Of a stretch of DNA of 64,000 nt, positions 42,336 through 52,637 are shown piece after piece. Positions within the stretch are counted from its first letter, which is position 1; the number at the start of each line of letters is the position of its first letter. The notes under the pieces are model-generated. The model had not been told where the DNA came from. It saw nothing but the letters and a program-made list of their open reading frames with translations, and made no database searches. The DNA comes from Rhodosporidiobolus odoratus. Its lineage: Eukaryota; Basidiomycota; Microbotryomycetes; Sporidiobolales; Sporidiobolaceae. The position numbers and the translations under genes were made by a program. The DNA lies in the NCBI GenBank assembly GCA_034387635.1, contig JAOANU010000010.1, forward strand, positions 682,001 to 746,000. The letters are read 5' to 3'.

Positions 42336-44105
42336 ACCCGTCTCATCGGACATTTCCTTGATCTACTCTATCCCTGCCTTGTCTCCTCTCGCAGTCGTAT
42401 CCTTTCGGATATCCGCATCGTATTACCTCCGGCCCTTCCCGTCCAGTCGTTCGTTGTCATTCCTTCGTTTTCTTTCTTTTCTTCCGGGACATTTCTTGCC
42501 TACCTTCCCTCCTTTTTGTCTTTCTTTCCATTCGTTCCTTCGACTTTACACTCAAAAGATGCAGTATGCAGTACAAGCAGGAGCTTTGCATCAGTTGTCA
42601 GGCTGTACCAGAGGAGGAAAAGCTGAAAACGAAAGGGAAAAAAAAGCTTAGCTTGCAGAATTCCGAACTATGCCAAGCGGTAGACGCGCCCCGCCTCGAC
42701 GGCGATTTGAAGGCGCCGCCCGCCCAATGTAGGTGCGGGGGCAAGCTGTCGTAACCAGCGAGAAGAACAGGAGGGTATGGATGGAAGAACAGGAGGGTAT
42801 GGAGAGAGAGCACCCTGCCGCTCGCGGCCGCGTCCTGCAAAGTAGTCATGAATGCCTCACAACACCGAGTGCGGACTTACAGTTGGCGGTCAGACAGCAC
42901 GAGCCGGGCGAACAATCGAGAAACGGCGCAACTCTTCTTTTTTTCCCAGGCGGTCAGATATTTGCAATGGCATATGACACGAGCCAGCTGGTGACGAGCT
43001 ATCGAGCGCTGCGAGGACACTGTGCTGCTTGCAGCGTGGCAGCATGGATGCCGAGCCCTAGTTCACCGCTTTCAAAGCTCGTCAAAAAGGGAAGAACAGG
43101 ACAAGCCAGGGTAGTTGGCGGGAGGACGGAGGCAGGACGGGGTAACAGCGGCTCAAGCAATAAGTGCATGCTGTACAGTGAGATCTGAGATGTAGGCCTC
43201 TCTTGCCCTTCGGCGGACTGTCACGCTCGTAAAGCGGAAACGTAGAGGTGACCTTCCCAATCTGCTTTTCCAGCTGCTTGTCAAGCTTGAACAGCATGAG
43301 CAGGACCTTTTGGCTGTAGTGTGGTTTGGCAGTCGTGACAAGACTGTAGGAGATAAGCCGAAGGTCATAGCAAAGTCAGATCCCTCGAAAGAGCCGTCGA
43401 GGACAAAAGCGTGCACGTTGTAGCTGTACAACGATGATGATATGCCGGCGGCTTATGGCGGTCGTTCGCACCTGACTGCACACCTAGGGAGCTGCTTTAG
43501 AGCGCTGGGCCGACAACAAGGAGAGCGGGAGGCCGGATCCTTGTCCTTCTTCTCGCTTCGTCGCTTCATCGAAGAACGTCGGCTTTAAGCGCTTCAAGCC
43601 GAGTCAAAATAAAATAGCCGAGTGTATGCACGCCTGACACTGTTGCGACTGCGCATTTGGAGCTCGAGGGGAGACAGCTGGCCGGACCAGCTGGCGGTAA
43701 ATTAGACCAAAGAGGAAGAACGGGAGACAGCAAGGTGAAGAAGGTACCCTGCAGAGAGAGCTGGCCAATGAGAAAGCATCCGTCGACCTCGCCGGCCTGG
43801 GTGAGTGGTTCTGCCGCCCCGCACGTTGAGGTGATAAAAAGCTGGGGCGAGGAGGCGCCGGTGTTTTCGTCGTCCGGTGGATAGCAGCAGCTGGTTCTCC
43901 TGGTTCTGGTGCTTCCTGAATTCGACTTTGCTGCTTGACTGCGTTGCGCTGTGACCAGACCTCGAGAGGGAATTTACGAGTCAAAGCAGAATGAGCCCCC
44001 CAGAAAATTTCGCATTGCTCGAGATGGTGCCATCACTTCAACTTTCTCTCCCCTTCTCCTCTTTACCTTCCATACACATTCCCCTTCATACACAGCACGC
44101 ACACC
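42336..44105. other. Intergenic between BFR1 and MET6
   Basis: About 1.8 kb with no supported gene. It contains the BFR1 3' flank, a 22-bp tandem duplication (about 42,762-42,802) and the MET6 promoter with a pyrimidine-rich leader ending at CACCATGG. Short open frames here are not conserved-looking. Confidence 0.5.
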
Positions 44106-47100
44106 ATGGTTCAATCAGCAGCATTGGGTTACCCCAGGATTGGTGCAAAGCGCGAAGTGTACGCTGTCTTCCCGCCCTCCCGCACCTCTTGCGCCTTGTT
44201 CCCTCGTCCGACAACCCTCCTACCTACACGTGACTGACGCCCTCCCATCCCGTATACAGTAAGAAGGCGACTGAAGCTTACTGGGCTGGCAAGATCTCCG
44301 TCGAGGAGCTGCAGAAGGTTGCCAAGGAGCAGCGTTTGATCAGGTGGCAGACTCTCCAGCAGCAGGGTGTCGATGTCATCCCTTCGTGCGTTGCCTTCCT
44401 CATTTCAAACGCATGCGATCAGAGTACCCATCGCCAGCCTCGCTACTCGTTGACCATCCTCCGTGTTCCTGTTTTCTGACACGTCTTGCTTTTCTTACAG
44501 TGGTGACTTTACCCTCTACGACCACGTTCTCGACTTCAACTACACCTTCAACATCATTCCCTCCCGTTTCGCCAAGGCCGACATCTCTGACCTCGACCGC
44601 TACTTTGCCATGGGTCGCGGCCGTCAAGTTGGCGACGTCGACCTCGAGGCGCAGGAGATGCAGAAGTGGTTTGACTCGAACTAGTACGCGTTGCTTCTCT
44701 TTGAGACGTCGGTAAGTCGTCCTGACTGTTTTTCCTGCACAGCCACTACATCAAGTCTGAAGTCAGCTCTTCAACCGAGTTCAAGCTGAAAAACACCAAG
44801 CCCGTCGACGAGTACCTTGAGGCCAAGGAAGCCGGCATCGAGACGCGCCCCGTCCTTGTTGGTCCCATCACCGCACTCCTTCTCGGCAAGACCGGCCGTG
44901 ACGAGCAGTCTTCCTCCTTTGAGCCCATCTCCGTCCTCGACAAGCTTGTCCCCGTCTACGCCGAGCTCCTCCAGAAGCTCGAGCAGGCCGGCGCCAAGGA
45001 GGTGCAAATCGACGAGCCCGCCCTCGTTCAGGATGTGACCGCCAACCTCGGCGACAAGTACCAATCTACCTTTGAAGCGTTCCGCAAGGCCGCTCCGGGC
45101 CTCAAGATCACCCTTGCCACCTACTTCGGCCGCCTCGACTCTAACGTCGACTTTGTTGCCAAGCTCCCCATTGACGCGCTCCACATCGATCTCGACCGCG
45201 CTTCGGAGCAGCTCGACCAGGTCGTTTCCGCCGTCAAGCCTACTTCCCTCAAGCTTTCGCTCGGTCTCGTCTCTGGCCGTAACATCTGGAAGAACGATTT
45301 TGCGGCTTCCATCGCTACCGCGAAGAAGGCCATCGACGCCCTCGGCGCCGACCGCGTTGTCATCGCTTCCTCCTCTTCCCTTCTCCACACTCCCGTTACC
45401 CTCGCCAACGAGTCCAAGCTCTCCGCTGACGTCAAGGACTGGTTCTCGTTTGCCACCGAGAAGGCCCACGAGATTTCCACCATCGCCAAGGCTCTCTCTG
45501 GCGCCGACGTTTCCTCCGCCCTCGAGGCCAACAAGAAGTCCATTCAGGCTCGCCGCGATTTTGAGAAGAACTCGGACGCCGCTGTCCGCGAGCGTCTTGC
45601 CAACGTCAAGCCGGAGGACTACCACCGCAAGTCGCCCTTCTCCGAGCGCATCGCCGCCCAGAAGACCGTCTACGACCTTCCCGATTTCCCTACCACCACC
45701 ATTGGTTCCTTCCCTCAGACCAAGGAGATTCGTCTCGCTCGCTCCAAGCACACCAAGGGTGAGCTCTCGACCGAGGAGTACGAAGCCTTCATCAAGAAGG
45801 AGATCAAGCACGCCGTCGACTTCCAGGAGCGCATTGACCTCGACGTCCTCGTCCACGGCGAGGCTGAGCGCAATGACATGTCGCAGTACTTTGGCGAGCA
45901 CCTCGCCGGCTTTGTCTTCACCGAGAATGCCTGGGTTCAGTCGTACGGCTCCCGCTACGTTCGCCCCCCCATTGTCGTCTCCGACGTCTCTCGCCCCAAG
46001 CCCATCACTGTCCGCTGGTCGTCCTACGCTCAGTCGCTCACCAAGCGTCCCATGAAGGGCATGCTTACTGTGCGCAACGTCCTCTTCCTCCGACTAACCC
46101 CGAGACTGATCTTTCTCTTTTCCTCTCTCTATCCAGGGTCCCGTCACCATCCTCAACTGGTCCTTCCCCCGCGCCGACATCCCCAAGGAGATCCAGTGCA
46201 AGCAGCTCGCCCTCGCTCTCCGCGATGAAGTTCTCGACCTCGAGAAGGCCGGCATCTTCGCCATCCAGGTCGACGAGCCCGCTATCCGCGAGGGTCTTCC
46301 TCTTCGTCAGGTCGACTGGGACGCGTACCTCACCTGGGCGGTTGACTCGTTCAAGCTTGCCACCGCTGGTGTGCAGGACAAGACGCAGACTCACTCGCAC
46401 TTCTGTTCGTCGCAATTTCTTTCCTTCTCCTGCTGGGTGCTGATGATCTTGCACGCGGGCAGGCTATTCGGACTTCAACCTCATCGTACGTTATGAGTCG
46501 AGTGTTGTCATCGCTGCGGAACTGACCTTTACCCTTCCTTCTTTCCTTTTACTTCTTGCCGCGGCCAGTTTGCCCATGTCAAGGCTCTTGACGCTGACAC
46601 GATCAGCGTGGAAGCATCTAAGGTGAGTACTTCCCAGGCGCTAATCCCGTGTCCGAGCGTCCTTGACGATGTTTTCACTTTCCTGTAGTCCGACCTCAAG
46701 CTGCTCGAGGCTTTCCACAAGTACTCGTACGAGAACCTCATTGGCCCGGGTGCGTTGATCTCGTGTGTGCTTACCGGACGCCGTCAAAGCCAAGGCTGAC
46801 ATCTTCGTCGTTAACGGCACCGTTTTCCTCCTCTGCCTTCTCCGTCACCCATCCGTTCTTCCCTCCTGCTTTTTCTCCATCTTAACCCTCGCGTCGATCT
46901 CTAGGCCTCTACGACATCCACTCGCCCCGCGTTCCCTCTGTCGAGGAGATGAAGATTCGCTTGGCCCAGTTCAAGAAGGCCCTTCCGAACCAGAAGCAGT
47001 ACGTCTTACTTTTCCCTGCTAAGTCGCGCTGCCTCTATCTTGTCACTGACTCGTTTCGGCGCTGCCTCGTTAGCTTATACGTTAACCCCGACTGCGGACT

Positions 47101-47188
47101 CAAGACTAGGGGGTGGGACGAAACAGAACGTGCACTTTCGAACCTCGTGGCAGTTGCCAAGTGGGCTCGTGAGGAGTACAAGGCTTAA
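44106..47188 (+). CDS. MET6: Cobalamin-independent methionine synthase
   Basis: Ten exons (44,106-44,158; 44,260-44,385; 44,501-44,683; 44,743-46,069; 46,137-46,404; 46,463-46,485; 46,569-46,622; 46,689-46,749; 46,905-46,998; 47,074-47,188) give 767 residues, the usual length. It transfers the methyl group of methyltetrahydrofolate to homocysteine. N-terminal half: [42 protein letters not shown]-terminal half: [73 protein letters not shown] and [12 protein letters not shown], with the zinc-binding His and Cys residues. The frames in the other phases and strand are shadows. Confidence 0.97.
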
Positions 47189-47646
47189 ACGCCTGCACCC
47201 TCATCTACACATAATTCGCATCTCAACAAGCAGTACCCTCGCATCGTCCCATAAGCCTCAACGGCGGTTCACATTTTTTTCTTCATGTTTTTCGCTCTGT
47301 GTTCTACGACCATCATCAGCGGCGATTCCTCTCCTGCCTTTACCCAACCATTCATACCCTCTCAAAGCGTCGACTTCAGTCGTCGGCGCCGTGTAGCTTT
47401 CTCAACTCAAAGCAGTCCTCTTCTCTATTTCGTCGTTCCTCTCTCCCGTAGTCGCTTTTACAGTACCCTTGTCGTTTCAACACAGCAACTCAGACGACCT
47501 CAACGGTCACAAGTTTTCCTCCCATTCCACAGCGCCTGACTTTGCGAGAGTACATCTCACTCGTCAATACGACACGAGCCTTCCAATCGGCCTAGTCTTT
47601 CCTCCTGAAGAGAAAGAGTTAAGGTAGCTTGCACAATGCGCTGTGC
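47189..47646. other. Convergent spacer, MET6 and CitE-like gene
   Basis: No gene seen; 3' flanks of two convergent genes. Confidence 0.5.
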
Positions 47647-49272
47647 CTACAGCAACCCAGCCGACCGCGCTTGCGCAAGAATCGATTGCGCTTGGAGGAG
47701 CTGCGAAACCAGACGGCGGGAGGAAAGACGAGATTTGGCAAGGGAGGGGAGAGCAGGAAGGCCTCAGCATGCGCCGTGTTGTAAGAATACGACACCGCAG
47801 ATCGTTACGATGGAAGGGCGAAAGAATCGGGCGGGCGAAGCGGGAAGGAAAGAGGAGAAGAACGCACCATTGGCGCATCGATCATGACCGTCCCGCCACC
47901 GTCCTCTTTCAATCCGTACGCTCCAGCACCCTCAGCCCTCGCCGCTTCGTATTCTTCCAGGATCCGCAGCGCTCGTTCGATTTCGGCGGGGGAGGGTGAA
48001 AAGGTGCGCTGGACTGTTTCGACTTGCGAAGGGTGGATGACCTGCATATTCAGCGTCACATCAGCGTCTGCTACCACTGCGCATGAATGTAGGGGGAGAG
48101 GATGACAGGCAGGGCGATGCAAACATACCTGCTTCCCGCTGAACCCCCAAGCCCTTCCCTCCCGACTTTCCTCCTCGAGGACTCTCATAGCCTCTTCCCC
48201 CTTGTACCGTACGCAGACCAGATCGATTGCGCCTATACCGTGTGCTCGAGCATAAGCTACCAGGCTTTGCCGCGCGAAGAGCATTTCGGTGCGGGAAGGT
48301 GAGCGAAGGAGTCGGGAGGAGGCGCAGTAGTCTTCGGCGGCAAACTGGAGCAGCAGAACACAAGGCGGCAAGCGTCAGGAAGCGATTCGGAATACGGCCG
48401 TGTGAAGGGGGAAGGTTAGCAGGCAAGCTCGGGTACCTTGGGAGAGAAGAGGGGAAGCAACGCACCATCAAAGCCCCGACCCTCTCACTCCCGCTCAGGA
48501 TCTCTCGCATATTCATGAGCCCTTGCGGACTCTCGATACTGACCACCAGTCTCAGCTTGGCCTTGATTTCCTCGTTCGCAAAGCGGTCGATGAAGTCTTC
48601 AACCTCGCGAAGATGCTCGAGCGAGTCGACCTTAGGCAAGACGAGACCGTCGAGATTCCGGCTCTTCAGCTGTTAAGGTCGGGCATTAGGGTGCGGCATG
48701 CGAGAACGGAGGGAAGGTACTGACTATGGTTTCGAGGTCGTCGAGTCCAAGTTGGCGAGAGTTGATGCGCACGTACTTCCTAGAGGCGCAGTCTGACGGA
48801 GCGTCCTGGTGCACCCGGTATTCGATGTAGTCAGGATTCGCTCTGCATAGGACCGCCGCCGGGTCGGTGGACGACGCAAGCCAGACGAAGGAAATTAGAA
48901 AAGGTAAACTTACGTCGAGTGCCCTGTGCATACAAGCGAGTCAGGACGGGTCTACAGGGACAGTGAGTCGACGTGCCTCAGTACAGCATTTCTTGCCTCT
49001 CCCTTCTTTTCCGTTCTCACCGAATCCTCCAGATCCAGCACTAAGACGTCCGGTCGCCCCCTCCCCTTTTCTCCGGCCAATCCGTTCGAGAGTACCTTTG
49101 TCAGCCGGGACGCTGAAGACGAACCAGGGACATAGAGCAGTGCCCGCTATGGCTCGGAAACAGGCGAACGAGGTTGGACGGACGAGAGCAAGCGGGAGTG
49201 GGGGAAGAGCACGACTGGATGACAAGCGGTTGAGCCAAAGTGCGGACGAGTGACCGCTCTGCGAGAGAGCAT
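47647..49272 (-). CDS. CitE/CLYBL-like lyase (HpcH/HpaI aldolase family), mitochondrial
   Basis: Supported exons are 48,466-48,669, 48,129-48,344, 47,868-48,041 and 47,647-47,700, plus 5' exons between 48,725 and 49,272. The protein has an Arg/Ser-rich mitochondrial-type leader (MLSRRAVTRPHFG). It then reads ALLYVPGSSSASRLTKVLS, PDVLVLDLEDSV, KYVRINSRQLGLDDLETI, NLDGLVLPKVDSLEHL, LRLVVSIESPQGLMNMREI, ALMFAAEDYCAS, DLVCVRYKGEE, VIHPSQVETVQRTFSP and MIDAPMLLQAQSILAQARSA. The conserved Arg, Glu and Asp residues of the metal/CoA site are present (VRIN, SIES, LDLED). Family members act as citramalyl-CoA or malyl-CoA lyase/thioesterase. The first intron must remove an in-frame TAG and would be only about 33 bp. 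The joins between 48,770 and 49,010 are uncertain. Confidence 0.85.
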
Positions 49273-50225
49273 CTCTAGCAGGCTGTATAGCTTATAAAAG
49301 GGTAAGAAAGGGAGATTACCGACTTCATCAGTTGAACGAGTTGTCTCTTCGTGTCTTTCACTCCTCGATCTGCTCTTACAACCTAGGCTAAGGGCGGAAG
49401 CGCCTGTTTAGAAGTCTAAGATGACCGCGAGCCCGCCTCCGCCTCGCTTCATCTTCTCGCACGCCACCGATTCTTCGCTCCCTCCTGAACTCACCTCCAC
49501 TGAGTATGCAATTTGCACTCCCTCTGCCGGCTTGGGAGCTCCGCGAGAACGCAGTAGATACGACGGTGACGACGACGACGTACCAGCGTATGGTCCAACG
49601 ACGCACAGGAGGGGGCCGATGAGGTTCGTCCGGGCAAGCGATGGAGGACTGGGAGTGTTAGCGGCGAGCCGCGACGAAGCGGACGGGACAGATCAAGCGG
49701 TGGACAGGAATAGAGAAGGCGAAGCGGTTAAGGCGGAAGCGGACGACGACGTCATCATCGTTGAACCGCCGCCGCCAGCACCAAAGGAAAAGGCTAGCGG
49801 AGGCACAGTAAGGGGACTCTACGAGTCCATCGTCGGCCTTGGCACACCGCTCAGTACCTCTGTCATGACTCGCGGCTCGTTGTCTCCGGCACATATCCCC
49901 GGCACGTCGAGGTCTACCGGTCTTCCCTCTTCCCAATCTTCCTATGCTCTCTTCCGTCAACCGTCCTCTATGCCACCTTCACCTCCGCATCGAGTCAAAG
50001 ACGAATATGACGACGGTTTCATCGTTATTTCACCCTCGCCTCCCCCCGCTCGTCGTCGCATGCGCCGACCGTCACCTCCGATACCCGTCGACGCCGAACT
50101 CCTCATCCTCGACCCTAATTCTCGCTTGCCCCTCCCGGCGCGATCTGTACCCACACCTGTCAACTCCTCTCCAGCTGTTCAGCCTACGGCATTCTCCCTC
50201 CGACCTCCTTCACATGCGAAAAGAG
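48990..50225 (-). repeat. Right arm of inverted repeat IR3
   Basis: Partner of 37,080-38,315. Here both genes sharing the divergent promoter are full length, so this is the source or the better-preserved arm. Confidence 0.88.
49273..49420. promoter_or_regulatory. Divergent promoter of CitE-like and G-patch genes
   Basis: A 148-bp gap between start codons, near-identical to the inverted copy at 37,885-38,032. Confidence 0.6.
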
Positions 50226-50650
50226 CTCGACCACAGCAGATCCACCAGCTCCTCCCATCACCTTCAACTGCGCCTCTCGCTCTACCTACGCACTACAAGC
50301 TCAAGCCTGACAACCCTGGCTGGCGGCTCTTAGAGCAGCAAGGATGGAAGGAAGGTGCTGTTCTCGGTCCGTCTCCCGCAGGGCCAGCAGGAGAAGGTCG
50401 GGGCGAGGCGCTGAAAGTACCGCTGCGAGCCATCGAGAAGCATGATCGCTTGGGCCTCGGCGCAGAGGGGACGACGAAGGAAGCACTGGCGCGATTGACT
50501 CCGCTTCAGCGGGAGGTTGAGCGGAATAGGAGGGAGGCGGAGGATCTGCTAGAAAGAGCGAGGAGGGGGAAAGGCGCGAGGGGGATGGACAGGGTCAGAA
50601 AGCGAGAGGAGAAGGAGAGAAAGGCGATGCTCGGCTACATGAATCGATGA
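49421..50650 (+). CDS. G-patch domain protein
   Basis: A single exon of 409 residues. The N-terminal two thirds are disordered, with acidic and proline-rich stretches (YDGDDDDVPAYGP, IIVEPPPPAPKEK). The region about 295-350 (NPGWRLLEQQGWKEGAVLG, then LKVPLRAIEKHDRLGLGAEG) matches a G-patch, an RNA-processing and helicase-activating module. A basic, probably coiled C-terminus follows (LQREVERNRREAEDLLERAR). A nuclear role in RNA metabolism is inferred from the domain. A 3'-truncated duplicate lacking the G-patch lies at 37.0-37.9 kb. Confidence 0.8.
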   Translation: MTASPPPPRFIFSHATDSSLPPELTSTEYAICTPSAGLGAPRERSRYDGDDDDVPAYGPTTHRRGPMRFVRASDGGLGVLAASRDEADGTDQAVDRNREGEAVKAEADDDVIIVEPPPPAPKEKASGGTVRGLYESIVGLGTPLSTSVMTRGSLSPAHIPGTSRSTGLPSSQSSYALFRQPSSMPPSPPHRVKDEYDDGFIVISPSPPPARRRMRRPSPPIPVDAELLILDPNSRLPLPARSVPTPVNSSPAVQPTAFSLRPPSHAKRARPQQIHQLLPSPSTAPLALPTHYKLKPDNPGWRLLEQQGWKEGAVLGPSPAGPAGEGRGEALKVPLRAIEKHDRLGLGAEGTTKEALARLTPLQREVERNRREAEDLLERARRGKGARGMDRVRKREEKERKAMLGYMNR

Positions 50651-51277
50651 GAAAGTCAAGGGTATGGAGGGTGAAGTCGGTCGTCGAAATTTGAGGACGA
50701 AGCCACGGTCCACTCGAGACTACCGCCTGTCACTTCGACATCCACAGCACGACGTCGAGTCTGTCGTCGTGCCGGCAGCGCGCTACATGCGTTGCTGTAA
50801 TGGTGCCCTCCGTCCCCCTTACTTTCTCCGATCGGTCGACTTCGTCTTGACCTCACCATTCTTCCGCTCAAGCACAACTTCGCGAAGGCCTGTCCCTTCG
50901 CCCCAGAGTTTACGACACAGCGAGGAAGGAACAAGTACCCCAGGCGATGGCGAAGCGTCAGATCTGGGCGGAAGAGAAAAGTGATTTGTCGTGTTTCTCC
51001 AAATCTGCCTGAACGTGCAGCAAGAAACTGACACACTCTCTATCTATTACAGCTGTCCTTCCTTTCCAGCTCCGACCAAAGTCGTTAGTAGGACTCGGCT
51101 CCTTTGACGAGTCGCCCGCACGTAATCAAGATGGTCAGCTTTTAACGTTCCTGTCATGTTGTCCACAGCCACTTTTCCGACAGATCGGCCTTCAATCTGC
51201 CCCCCTCGCGTTGCATGAGTGAGACGCAAACGCTTTCCACAGTAATGGTACAACTTCGAGACAAGCATTCGAGCAAC
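50651..51277. other. Convergent spacer, G-patch and RNase III-like genes
   Basis: About 630 bp; no gene seen. Confidence 0.5.
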
Positions 51278-52407
51278 CTACGGCTTATTCAGCTTGGCCA
51301 CAAACGCAGCCAAAGCTGCCTCCCTCGCGGTCTCTCGACGGTTACCGATACCTGTCGCGACCTCGCGGCCGTCGATGAAGAAGCGTGTGGTCCAATCCGA
51401 CCCAGGAAGCTTCTGATCCCGCCAAAAATGGCCAATTGTGTCTTCAGGCGGGGCGGCTTGCTCGGCAAGTGGATGGATCAGCTCTACAGGGCGATACTAC
51501 ATCGGTAAGCTTCGCGTACTGGGCTTGAGCAGGGAAGAGAGGAGCACGGGGCTTACCGACGTTCCCGAGCAGGTCTCTCGACCAACTCTCTTTCCCTTTT
51601 CTGTGGCTACCCAGGGTGACGGCTCCTCCAAGTACTGTTTGGTGGTCGCGAGTTTGGGAAAGACTGCTGGGGTGATGAGAGCCTGAACGAAGCGAGATGT
51701 CGCCTCAAATTCGCCTCGGTTGTTTTCATCGCCTCGGATTATGCCCCCCAGGACGGCTTCGAACGTTTCGGCAATTTGTATAATCTCGTTATCCCAGCGC
51801 CTTCCTTCCAGGTAGCCTGTTTCCCGGATTAGGGCTGCTCGCAGACCGTAGTAAGCGCCAAGATGACCGCAAGTGCGGTTTGAAGTGATGTAGTTGCGGA
51901 CGAACGGCAGGCGGAAAAGAGGGTGAGGTGGATGCAGCAGAGGAGACGACAAAGGAAGCGACTGACTGAGAGGTCTCCGGACGTTGCCATGGGTAGCAAT
52001 CGTTCGAAAGCGTCGCTGATCATCCAGTAAAGAGCAGCGTCTCCTACCCACTCCAGGCGCTTATTGCGTTGCAGCTCGGCGTCATGGGTCGATGCTCGAG
52101 TCTCGCGGAAGGGACTCTTGTGAACCAAGGCCTGTTTGATCGGAGGAGAAAGTAGAGCAGGGAGGTTGGCGAAGTCGTCGAAAAGGGGGAGAGGAGGCTA
52201 GTGTAAGGGTGGTGTAGGCGGGTGAGCGGCTGTACTTGCGTCTGAGGACTTTCCGCCAGCTTTCTCAGCTTGTAGCGTCAACAATCGGTCAGCACAAGTG
52301 GGAATCGCTGTCATGATCAGCTGCAACTTGCGAAGGTCGCGTCTTTCGGGTTTCACTTGCTTTGATCTCCAATGACCCGGTGTGCTAGCCGTCATGAGGT
52401 CTGCCAT
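51278..52407 (-). CDS. RNase III-domain protein with C-terminal dsRBD
   Basis: Starts MADLMTASTPGHW at 52,407. Exon 1 (52,240-52,407) is followed by an apparent GC-AG intron (52,198-52,239) and then exon 2 from 52,197. LQRNKRLEWVGDAALYWMIS is the RNase III signature helix, with the conserved Glu and Asp; GHLGAYYGLRAAL and QIAETFEAVLGGII follow (Glu present, the usual Asp replaced by Glu). The last exon (51,278-51,496) encodes GHFWRDQKLPGSDWTTRFFI and ATGIGNRRETAREAALAAFV, a dsRNA-binding fold. One junction near 51,895-51,975, between SGDLS and FVRNYITS, has no canonical acceptor I can find. It could be a processing nuclease or a mitochondrial ribosomal L44-type protein. Confidence 0.7.
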
Positions 52408-52637
52408 TGAACCCTCGACGTCGGAACGCAATCTGCAAGTTGCGAGATGCAAGTAGGAGAAATAACAAACCAGCCATAAACGATCGCGAGCCTACAACGC
52501 TGTAATGTTCCCAGCATTCTGTCCAACCAGCGAGACACGATACAAAGGCACGTGGGTATAAGAGCGAGTGTAAGGTTGTGGAATAGAACGAAGGAAGAAG
52601 GTGAGAGGAGGAAAGGGAGAGAAGGGTGATTGCGCGA

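Noticed and set aside
44771..45901. 376-residue open frame antisense to MET6
   Set aside because: It is a shadow: the opposite strand is a perfectly conserved methionine synthase exon, and strong codon bias there keeps the reverse frame open.
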